This document shows positions 15,490-21,624 of a stretch of 21,624 bases of DNA, piece by piece. Both the position numbers and the translations under genes were made by a program. This stretch comes from Paratractidigestivibacter sp963611755 (GTDB taxonomy: Bacteria; Actinomycetota; Coriobacteriia; Coriobacteriales; Atopobiaceae). The DNA is taken from assembly GCA_963611755.1 (NCBI GenBank), contig CAVDTK010000023.1, forward strand, positions 1-21,624. The letters are read 5' to 3'. The notes under the pieces were generated by a model that was not told the origin of the DNA, made no database searches, and was given only the letters and a program-made list of their open reading frames with translations. The first letter of the stretch is position 1, and the number at the start of each line of letters is the position of its first letter.

Positions 15490-17362
15490 GCTCAAGCGCC
15501 GAGAAGAGCTTCTCGCGGTCGACGGGCTTGACCACGTAATCGGTCATGCCCGCGACCCGCGCCCGCTCCTGGTCCTCGGCAAACACGTTGGCCGACATGC
15601 CGATGACGGGCACGGTGAGCGCGTCCGCCTTGCCCGAGAGCCTGATCTGGCGCGTGGCCTCGAGGCCGTCGATCACGGGCATCATCACGTCCATGATGAT
15701 CGCGTCGAAGGTGCCTGCCTGGGCGCGGCGGAAGGCGTCGACGGCCTCGCGCCCGTCGCGCGCCACGCTCACGTGGGCGCCCGCGCTCTCCAGCATGTAC
15801 TGGACGATCTCGAGGTTGAGGTCGTTGTCCTCGGCCACAAGGATGCGCAGGCCAGCGGGGGAGAAGGGCTCGCCGTCGGCCGCCTGCGGAAGGGCCGCCG
15901 CCTCGGCCACGGCAAAGGGGATCCGGATGGTGAAGGTGGAGCCCACGCCCTGCTCGCTCTTAACGTCGATGGTCCCGCCCATGAGGTCGACGGTCTGCTT
16001 GACGATGGCCAGGCCCAGGCCCGTGCCCTGGTAGGTCGAGCGCGCGTCGCTTCTCTCTTGGACAAAGGGCTCGAACATGTGGCGCACGAACTCCGCGCTC
16101 ATGCCGATGCCCGTGTCGGCGATGACGAACTCGCCAATGAAGCGCTGGTCAGAGGCGGTGGGGGCAGCGGCGCCGGGGCAGTCCGCTGCGCCCTTCTCGC
16201 CGACCGCCACCTCATGGTACGAGCAGGTCACGCAGCCGCCGGGGTTGGTGTACTTGATCGCGTTGTTGAGCACGTTGATGAGGACCGACCGCACGTGGGT
16301 GGGGTCGCCCACGACCCACGGGTGCGCGAACTCGATGTAGTTGACCTTGAGGTCCACGCCCTTCTCGGACGCGATGATCTGCTGCAGGCCCAAGACGGCG
16401 TCGCAGGTGTCCTGCACGTTGAAGGGCTCGCTGGTAAGCACCATGCCGGACGACTCGATCTTCGAGAGATCCAGCACGTCGCTCACCAGCGCCAACAGAT
16501 TTCCGGCCGAGACCTCGATCTTGTCCAGGCACGACAGAACGCGCTCGCGGTCGTCGGGGTTGTCCTTGGCGATCTCGATCATGCCGATGATGCCGTTGAT
16601 GGGCGTGCGCACGTCGTGGCTCATGCGCGAGAGGAACTCGGACTTGGCTCGGTTGGCCGCCTGGGCCTCCAGCGTCCTTTTGTTGAGCAGGCGGTGCTGG
16701 TTGTTCATGAAGACCATGAGCATCGTGACCGTGAGGCCCATGTTCGAGCAGGGGATCGACGTGAAGAAGAACTGCGTGATGGTGCCCACGATGAGCGGGA
16801 TCACGTAGAGCGCGAACTCGACGGCGTTCTGGCGGGCCTCGACGTTGGGGTCCTTAACGTAGTGGCGCACCGCCAGCGCGACCGAGGCGATGGTGTAGCC
16901 GTTTGCCAGCACAAAGACAAAGTAAACAAAGGCCGGCCCGCGCACATAGTTGGCGTTTTGATCCAGCGAGAAGATCCAGCCGGTGAGCGGGGTGCTGGCG
17001 ATCAAGACGGTGGCCGCCATGATGGGGATGGTCACGGCCAGGGTCAGGGGCTGGCGGCCCACGACGCTCGAGTTCAGGCGCTGGGCGCACAGGAAGAAGA
17101 GAAAGTAGGCGATGTAGCCGGTCGAGAGGTCGAAGGCCATGTTGAACAGCGTGTTGGCAACGGGCCCGGCCGCGGCGCCCACGCCCATGCACAGGGCGTC
17201 AGACAAGGCGCAGATGCAGGTGGCCGAGAAGAGCTTCAGGATCCAGCGCTCCTCTGGGCCAAAGCCGGGGATGCGGATAAGGCGGAAGACCAGCACCATG
17301 TCGATGAGCAACAAGAACAGGACAAACAGCGCGTAGGTGGTGTTGGCAGAGGTAAGATCCAT
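15467..17362 (-). CDS. Membrane hybrid histidine kinase with receiver domain
   Basis: 631 residues from the ATG at 17362, which has GGAAG just upstream. The first 210 or so residues hold about seven hydrophobic segments without a clear extracellular domain. Then follow a dimerisation/phosphoacceptor domain (SRMSHDVRTPINGIIG, H249), an ATPase domain (N-box NVLNNAIKYTNPGG, DTGIGMS, GTGLGLAIV) and a receiver domain (LRILVAEDNDLN, DAIIMDVMMP, phosphoacceptor D558). The kinase should autophosphorylate on His and pass phosphate to its own receiver. An onward partner (HPt or response regulator) is not encoded nearby. It is transcribed away from a second, similar kinase across a 226-nt gap and runs convergently into the OatA-like gene. 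The signal sensed is unknown. Confidence 0.88.
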   Translation of the reverse strand: MDLTSANTTYALFVLFLLLIDMVLVFRLIRIPGFGPEERWILKLFSATCICALSDALCMGVGAAAGPVANTLFNMAFDLSTGYIAYFLFFLCAQRLNSSVVGRQPLTLAVTIPIMAATVLIASTPLTGWIFSLDQNANYVRGPAFVYFVFVLANGYTIASVALAVRHYVKDPNVEARQNAVEFALYVIPLIVGTITQFFFTSIPCSNMGLTVTMLMVFMNNQHRLLNKRTLEAQAANRAKSEFLSRMSHDVRTPINGIIGMIEIAKDNPDDRERVLSCLDKIEVSAGNLLALVSDVLDLSKIESSGMVLTSEPFNVQDTCDAVLGLQQIIASEKGVDLKVNYIEFAHPWVVGDPTHVRSVLINVLNNAIKYTNPGGCVTCSYHEVAVGEKGAADCPGAAAPTASDQRFIGEFVIADTGIGMSAEFVRHMFEPFVQERSDARSTYQGTGLGLAIVKQTVDLMGGTIDVKSEQGVGSTFTIRIPFAVAEAAALPQAADGEPFSPAGLRILVAEDNDLNLEIVQYMLESAGAHVSVARDGREAVDAFRRAQAGTFDAIIMDVMMPVIDGLEATRQIRLSGKADALTVPVIGMSANVFAEDQERARVAGMTDYVVKPVDREKLFSALELRANPRR

Positions 17363-17588
17363 GGGCTTCCAAGCAACCGTATTGGCAAAAGTTTTATGGC
17401 GAGAAGAACGCCGAGGTAAATCTTAGCACTCGGGGGAGGGGCCAGCCGCGCCGCGGGGCTGCGGCCGCCGCGATCGGGCTTATCGGCCCGACATGCGTAT
17501 GGTAATCTCTTAATCTGAATGGCCTTATGGCCTGCGTTTGGTTGGGCGTGGGGTGTTGGGTCCCGCGCAAAGTACGAGGGGACCGAGG

Positions 17589-19964
17589 ATGACCACCGAT
17601 CAATTCTGGCTGAGCGATCTTGCCCCGATCTTTGGCCTGGGCTTTCTCTTCCTCATGCTCTACCGCAGCCGCACGCTCGACGAGCGCTCGCGCGGCCTCT
17701 TCTTTGCCGTCATCGCGACCGAGGCCGTCGAGGTCGCGGCGGCCACGGGCGAGCTCATCCTTAGGATGATGCCGACCTACACCCCTTGGCGAGGCGTCCT
17801 GAGCGCGATCGGCTACACGGCGCGGCCTTTCATCATCCTTCTGCTTTTGGTGATGCTCAAGCCAAAGAAGCGCAGCGCGGCCGCCAATGCCGCCCTGGTA
17901 GTGCCCATGGCCGTGGATTTTCTCGCTGCCTTCTCGGTCCTTTTCACCGATGTCTCGTACGGCTACACGGCGAGCAACGACTTCTATCGCGGGCCGCTGT
18001 TCTGGATCCCCCTGGCCACGATCTTTGTGTACCTGGGCTGGTTTGTGGTCTACGTCTTCAAGTACAAGATCTTGGGCCGCTACTTCGACAAGAACATGAT
18101 GCTCTTGATTGTCGTGTACCTGGTGGCCTCGACCATCGCCGAGACCTTCTTCAACGTGCAGAACATCGGCCGCACGGCCATGGTCTACAGCACGATCTTC
18201 TATTTCTACCTGTTCCAGAACAGCGTCCTTAAGCGCACGATGGTGGCCGAGGCCGAGAACAGCGAGCTCAAGCAGGCGCTGCGCGACCTTAAGGCGGCCC
18301 AGGACGAGCTTTTGCGCAGCCGCTCGGTCACGCAGGCGCTGGGCGAGGATTACCTCACGATCCTGCAGGTCGACCTGGGTGCCAATAGCGTGGAGTTCGT
18401 CAAGATCGAGGAGGGCTACCGGGACAGCGAGGTTGTGGCCTCCGCCGGCGAGGGCACCTCGTTCGACGCGCTCATGGCGATGTACGACGAGGCCTTCATC
18501 GTGCCCGGGGAGCGCGAGCGCTTTGAGGCCGAGTTCAACAGCGGGCGCCTGCGCGAGCTTCTCGCCAAGGAGGGGGATTTCTCGCGGCGTTACCACTTTG
18601 TCGAGGCCGACGGGCACATCTCGGCCGTTGAGCTGCACGTTATTAGGATGGGCGAGGTCGACGAGGCCGGGGCGGACGACGCTGCGGCCGTCGCGGCCGG
18701 GGCTGGGGCCACCGCCGGTTTCAAGGCCGTCGTGGGCCTGCGCAACGTCGAGGAGCTCGAGCGCGAGGAGAACGCCCGCATGGAGGAACTTCTCGCCGCC
18801 AAGCAGGCCGCCGAGCGCGCCAACACCGCCAAGACCAACTTCCTTTCTCGCATGAGCCACGACATTCGCACGCCCTTGAACGGCATCATCGGCCTTCTCC
18901 AGATCAACCAAGAGCACGCCGATGACATCGAGCTGGTGCGCGCCAACCAGGACAAGATGCGCGTGGCCGCCGACCACCTGCTGTCGCTGGTGAACGAGGT
19001 CCTGCAGATGAACAAGCTCGACGACGACACGATCGAGCTGGTCATGGAGCCCACCGACCTCAACGACGTCTCGCGCTCCATCACGGTCATCGTGAGCGAT
19101 CACGCCAGGCGCGAGGAGCAGACGCTTAAGCTGGGCAAACTCGACATCCCGGTGAGCTACGTCTACACAAGCCCGCTGCACCTGCGCCAGATCTTCTTGA
19201 ACATCTACAGCAACTGCATCAAGTACAACAAACCGCGGGGCTCGGTGACCACCTCGACCGAGTGCCTGTTCCATGACGAGAAGCGCGTGGTCTACCGCTG
19301 GACCATCGAGGACACCGGCATCGGCATGAGCCCGGAGTTTTTGGAGCACATCTTCGACCCGTTTGTCCAGGAGGGCATGGACGCGAGCGCGCGCACCAAG
19401 TACCAGGGCACGGGCCTGGGGATGTCCATCGTCAAGCGCCTGGTTGACAAGCTGGGCGGCACCATCGAGGTCTCGAGCGTGAAGGGCGAGGGGTCGACCT
19501 TTGTGGTGACCATCCCGTTCGAGATCGCGTCTAAGGTCGAGGTCGTGGCGCCGGTGGCCGACGACGGCGAGCAGAGCATCGACGGCCTGTCCATCATGTA
19601 CGCCGAGGACAACGAGCTCAACGCCGAGATCGGCAAAGTTTTGATGGAGGACCGCGGCGCGAGCGTGACCACGGTGGCCGACGGCGCGGCGGCGGTCAAG
19701 CTCTTTGAGGAGAGCCCGGCCGGGACCTTCGACGCCATTTTGATGGACGTCATGATGCCCGTGATGAACGGCTTCGACGCCACGCGGGCCATCCGCGCGT
19801 GCGGCCGGGTGGACGCGCCCGAGGTGCCCATCATCGCGGTCACGGCCAACGCCTTCGCCGAGGACGAGCAGCACTGCCTGGACGCCGGCATGAACGACCA
19901 CCTGGCAAAGCCGCTCAACATCGACGAGCTTGTCCGCGTGGTCTCGGCCTGGGCGCGGCGGTAG
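17589..19964 (+). CDS. Membrane hybrid histidine kinase with linker sensor region and receiver domain
   Basis: 791 residues. The ATG at 17589 is chosen because GAGGGGA lies 6 nt upstream and the hydrophobic N-terminus starts there. About seven membrane segments (to about 210) are followed by a short coiled coil (ELKQALRDLKAAQDELL). A PAS-like region comes next (about 245-385, inferred from length and its YHFVEADG and VVGLRNVEE segments). Then come HisKA (FLSRMSHDIRTPLNGIIG, H424), an ATPase domain (NCIKYNKP, DTGIGMSPEF, GTGLGMSIV) and a receiver (MYAEDNELN, AILMDVMMP, D720). It is paralogous to the divergent kinase but has the extra sensor module. No output protein is adjacent. The 226-nt divergent spacer (17363-17588) must hold both promoters; none is clear. 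Confidence 0.88.
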   Translation: MTTDQFWLSDLAPIFGLGFLFLMLYRSRTLDERSRGLFFAVIATEAVEVAAATGELILRMMPTYTPWRGVLSAIGYTARPFIILLLLVMLKPKKRSAAANAALVVPMAVDFLAAFSVLFTDVSYGYTASNDFYRGPLFWIPLATIFVYLGWFVVYVFKYKILGRYFDKNMMLLIVVYLVASTIAETFFNVQNIGRTAMVYSTIFYFYLFQNSVLKRTMVAEAENSELKQALRDLKAAQDELLRSRSVTQALGEDYLTILQVDLGANSVEFVKIEEGYRDSEVVASAGEGTSFDALMAMYDEAFIVPGERERFEAEFNSGRLRELLAKEGDFSRRYHFVEADGHISAVELHVIRMGEVDEAGADDAAAVAAGAGATAGFKAVVGLRNVEELEREENARMEELLAAKQAAERANTAKTNFLSRMSHDIRTPLNGIIGLLQINQEHADDIELVRANQDKMRVAADHLLSLVNEVLQMNKLDDDTIELVMEPTDLNDVSRSITVIVSDHARREEQTLKLGKLDIPVSYVYTSPLHLRQIFLNIYSNCIKYNKPRGSVTTSTECLFHDEKRVVYRWTIEDTGIGMSPEFLEHIFDPFVQEGMDASARTKYQGTGLGMSIVKRLVDKLGGTIEVSSVKGEGSTFVVTIPFEIASKVEVVAPVADDGEQSIDGLSIMYAEDNELNAEIGKVLMEDRGASVTTVADGAAAVKLFEESPAGTFDAILMDVMMPVMNGFDATRAIRACGRVDAPEVPIIAVTANAFAEDEQHCLDAGMNDHLAKPLNIDELVRVVSAWARR

Positions 19965-20001
19965 GGCGACGGCGGGCGGCGCGGCTTCGCGGCCGCGCGC
20001 C

Positions 20002-20979
20002 TCACAGGTTGATGGCCTCGAGTTCCTGCCATAGGGAATGGCGCGCCCATTGGCGTTTGCCTTCTCGCCGTGTGCCGGGCCTTTCTCGGTAAAGCCCCAG
20101 GTCTTTGCGGATCTTGGCCATGAGCGCGTTCATGTAATCCAGGTCGTCGTAGTGGCGCTTGTATATCTCGTACGGCTTGAAGCCGTTGGCTATGAGCTCG
20201 TTTCTCCGCTGGGTGTCGCTGCGGACGCTCGTGAGGTTGTCGTGCCAGGCGCCCATGTAGTCCAGGCAGACCCCTCGGTTGCCGTTGAGGAACATGAGGT
20301 CGGGCTTCCTTGTTTGGAGCGTCTGGATGGTGTTCGAAATGCGCTGCAGCTCAACGGGGTTATTGAGGACGGTGCGCCCCATGTTGTAGCCGCCTTTTGC
20401 AAAGGGAAGGGTTGCTCGCAGGTAGAGCTTTGCCTCCTGGGGCGAGGCGGCGAGGACCGGCGCTTTTGCCAGGGCGCGGCGGACCGTTCCGCAGCCTTTT
20501 GCCGGGGAGATCTCGTCTATGAGCTCTGCGATCTGTGCCGGGGTGGTGAGGGGGACGCGGCGCTGGAAGAGGCCCATCTCGAAGTCTTTGCTGATGCCGT
20601 AGAGGCCCAAGAGCTCGCCGAGCAGCATTTGGAGCTCGAGGTCTGTGAGCGAGGGGGCCATGAGGATGGGCAGGAACGCGGGCGACGCGCAGCGAACGCC
20701 GGGCGACAGCTCGATCAGGGCCCCGGCGGGCAGGGGTGTCGACCAGATGTGGGCAGAAAGGCGCTCGGAGTTGTGGTGGGCCGAGGCGCGGTCGACCAGG
20801 ATATCCAGGGGTTCTTCGAGCGCCTCCAGCTCAGAGAAGCGGCAGAGTAGCGTGTCGACCTCATCTGGGGTCGGCATCTTGGACGGCAGGGTCGACGAGC
20901 AGACTCGCCCGATATTGGAGGAGTAGCGTCTGCCCCGAATGGCCGCCAGCGCAGCTTTATGTGTGAGTACGATATCCAT
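20002..20979 (-). CDS. Putative DUF559/Vsr-like nuclease-fold protein, second copy
   Basis: 325 residues from the ATG at 20979. An earlier in-frame ATG at 21009 would add ten residues, but the paralogue starts at MDIV, so the later start is preferred. Homology to the 4615-5625 protein is clear throughout: MDIV start, EAKLYLR, LPFAKGGY, RKPDL, GVCLDYMGAWHD, RRNELIANGF and PYEIYK. The nuclease-like motif Asp, Gly, His and D-x3-R residues are kept in both, which argues for retained function. It ends 37 nt from the convergent hybrid kinase gene. Unlike the first copy it has no 42-nt TCAGACAA array beside it in this window, but it keeps the 21-nt upstream element. Its function is unknown; a DNA-acting role is inferred. 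Confidence 0.6.
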   Translation of the reverse strand: MDIVLTHKAALAAIRGRRYSSNIGRVCSSTLPSKMPTPDEVDTLLCRFSELEALEEPLDILVDRASAHHNSERLSAHIWSTPLPAGALIELSPGVRCASPAFLPILMAPSLTDLELQMLLGELLGLYGISKDFEMGLFQRRVPLTTPAQIAELIDEISPAKGCGTVRRALAKAPVLAASPQEAKLYLRATLPFAKGGYNMGRTVLNNPVELQRISNTIQTLQTRKPDLMFLNGNRGVCLDYMGAWHDNLTSVRSDTQRRNELIANGFKPYEIYKRHYDDLDYMNALMAKIRKDLGLYRERPGTRREGKRQWARHSLWQELEAINL

Positions 20980-21048
20980 AGATAAAGGATATGCGCTGTA
21001 GAGCTGCAAATTTGATTAATCTATTTATGCTTTCGCGAATCTGACGGC

Positions 21049-21069
21049 GTTCTATCAGATGTCTGACAG
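21049..21069 (-). promoter_or_regulatory. 21-nt element shared by the two DUF559-like genes, second copy
   Basis: Read on the minus strand: CTGTCAGACA, then TCTGATAGAAC, ending 69 nt before the ATG at 20979. It is 18 of 21 identical to 4535-4555. The sequence between it and the gene is AT-rich in both cases. Confidence 0.55.
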
Positions 21070-21172
21070 GCCCCAGGTCACGATGCCTGTTTGAGTTGCT
21101 TCGAAGTTTGATTCCCTCCGCAGTTCGTCCATATGTTTCGCGCGACCTGCGGTTTTGCGGACCCATACTCGA

Positions 21173-21375
21173 GGGGTGCTCAATTTTGAGTGCATATTGG
21201 TGTCTCAGAGCCCATCGGCGCGTTCTTTGCGGCACGCGGATTTTTAAACCGCAGGTAGATGAGTTGCAGGCTTATTTGCATATGCTCGCCGATGCCCGTT
21301 GAGTACCAATATGGCACTCAAATTGAGCGCCCCTTTGCCCAAACCTACCAATACGGCATCAAAATTGAGCGCCCC
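21173..21375. repeat. Third intergenic motif (TACCAATA...TTGAGCGCCCC), three copies
   Basis: Two direct copies of a 30-nt motif start at 21304 and 21346, again exactly 42 nt apart, with 26 of 30 bases alike. A related inverted copy (GGGGTGCTCAATTTTGAGTG, then CATATTGGTG) is at 21173-21202. Each motif contains a CTCAAAATTGAG-like near-palindrome. The space from 21070 to 21458 otherwise shows no gene. Confidence 0.7.
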
Positions 21376-21397
21376 GGCGCTGTGGGGCGCCGGGGCG
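21370..21397. terminator. GC-rich hairpin next to the third motif
   Basis: CGCCCCGGCGC (21370-21380) and GCGCCGGGGCG (21387-21397) form a perfect 11-bp stem with a 6-nt loop. No T-run follows on either strand, so its role as a terminator is uncertain. Confidence 0.4.
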
Positions 21398-21426
21398 ACT
21401 GGGAGGAAGCGATTCCGCGCATAAGA

Positions 21427-21455
21427 AAAGCGCCCCGGGGTGTCCGGGGCGCTTT
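21427..21455 (-). terminator. Terminator of the surface-protein gene
   Basis: AAAGCGCCCCGG (21427-21438) and CCGGGGCGCTTT (21444-21455) form a 12-bp stem with a 5-nt loop. It starts 3 nt after the minus-strand stop codon at 21459 and is followed on that strand by a short T-rich tract (TTTTCTTAT, counting the stem end). Confidence 0.75.
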
Positions 21456-21458
21456 GGG

Positions 21459-21624
21459 TTACTCCTGGTTGGCGAGAAGGGCGCCGGCCCCAAGGCCTGC
21501 GGCCCCAAGAGCCACTGCCGCGGCCAGGTTCACGGTGTCGTCGCCGGTCGAGGGCACGCCGCCGCGAGCCTTCTTGGTGGTTGTGGTCACCGTGCTGGTC
21601 TGCGTGCCGGTGCCGCTACCTGCG
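21459..21624 (-). CDS. Sortase-anchored surface protein, C-terminal fragment
   Basis: Only the last 54 codons are inside the window; the gene continues beyond the right edge. Reading the minus strand to the TAA at 21461-21459 gives a Thr/Ser/Gly-rich linker (TGTQTSTVTTTTKKA), then VPSTGD, a hydrophobic stretch (VNLAAAVALGAAGLGAGALL) and ANQE. This is the layout of an LPxTG-type cell-wall sorting signal with Val in the first position. Sortase would cleave between Thr and Gly and link the protein to the wall. The tail is odd: it ends in Asn-Gln-Glu, without the usual Arg/Lys residues. The function of the rest of the protein cannot be known from this fragment. Confidence 0.75.
   Translation of the reverse strand, partial: AGSGTGTQTSTVTTTTKKARGGVPSTGDDTVNLAAAVALGAAGLGAGALLANQE

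Noticed and set aside
17474..17490. CGGGC-TTATC-GGCCCG hairpin in the kinase spacer
   Set aside because: A short stem, and TTATCGG only loosely resembles the array motif. There is no partner motif at the expected distance.
21145..21256. 11-nt inverted repeat ACCTGCGGTTT / AAACCGCAGGT
   Set aside because: The arms are 90 nt apart, do not frame a gene and do not line up with the third motif. It may be chance or the remains of an element.

Overview
The window is about 21.6 kb of high-GC DNA from a monoderm (Gram-positive type) bacterium. The GC-rich codon use, MurT/GatD-type cell-wall enzymes, an OatA-like O-acetyltransferase and a C-terminal VPSTGD sortase signal all point to an actinobacterium. 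The style of the intergenic repeats suggests Coriobacteriia, probably Collinsella or a close relative. That placement is inference from gene content and general knowledge, not from a marker gene.

Layout. (1) 3-653 is the 3' part of an amino-acid-type ABC transporter ATPase with an unusual C-terminal extension. It is followed by a repeat-built terminator. (2) 843-3728 is a secreted M6-family metalloprotease, cut by a run of 505 N (3729-4233). (3) 4615-5625 is a DUF559/Vsr-like putative nuclease, flanked on both sides by arrays of a 9-nt motif at an exact 42-nt period. A paralogue lies at 20002-20979 on the minus strand, and both genes carry the same 21-nt upstream element. (4) 6014-7153 is a membrane acyltransferase. 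(5) 7268-12985 is a cell-wall locus: MurT-like, GatD-like, EctB-like diaminobutyrate aminotransferase, MurT-like, GatD-like. Both GatD-like proteins appear to lack the glutaminase Cys and His. (6) 13297-15489 is an OatA-like acyltransferase-SGNH protein. (7) 15467-17362 (minus) and 17589-19964 (plus) are two divergent membrane hybrid histidine kinases. (8) 21459-21624 (minus) is the C-terminus of a sortase-anchored surface protein.

Two things stand out. First, the intergenic spaces hold a family of helically phased inverted arrays. The TTGTCTGAT/ATCAGACAA arrays have a 42-nt period and an 8-nt centre. The TTGTCGGAA/TTCCGACAA arrays have mainly a 31-nt period and a 19-nt centre. Both distances differ by exactly 11 nt, about one helical turn. 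A third motif near 21.3 kb also repeats at 42 nt. The centres of the arrays form transcription-terminator hairpins. Second, the duplicated MurT/GatD-like pairs without glutaminase residues surround an enzyme that makes L-2,4-diaminobutyrate. This suggests a cell-wall reaction in which an amine other than glutamine-derived ammonia, possibly diaminobutyrate itself, is joined to an activated carboxyl group.

How the genes may work together: the MurT/GatD-like pairs, the aminotransferase and the OatA-like protein are all plausible peptidoglycan-modifying functions in one block. The protease and the sortase-anchored protein act outside the cell. The kinases have no adjacent response regulator, so their targets cannot be read from this window.
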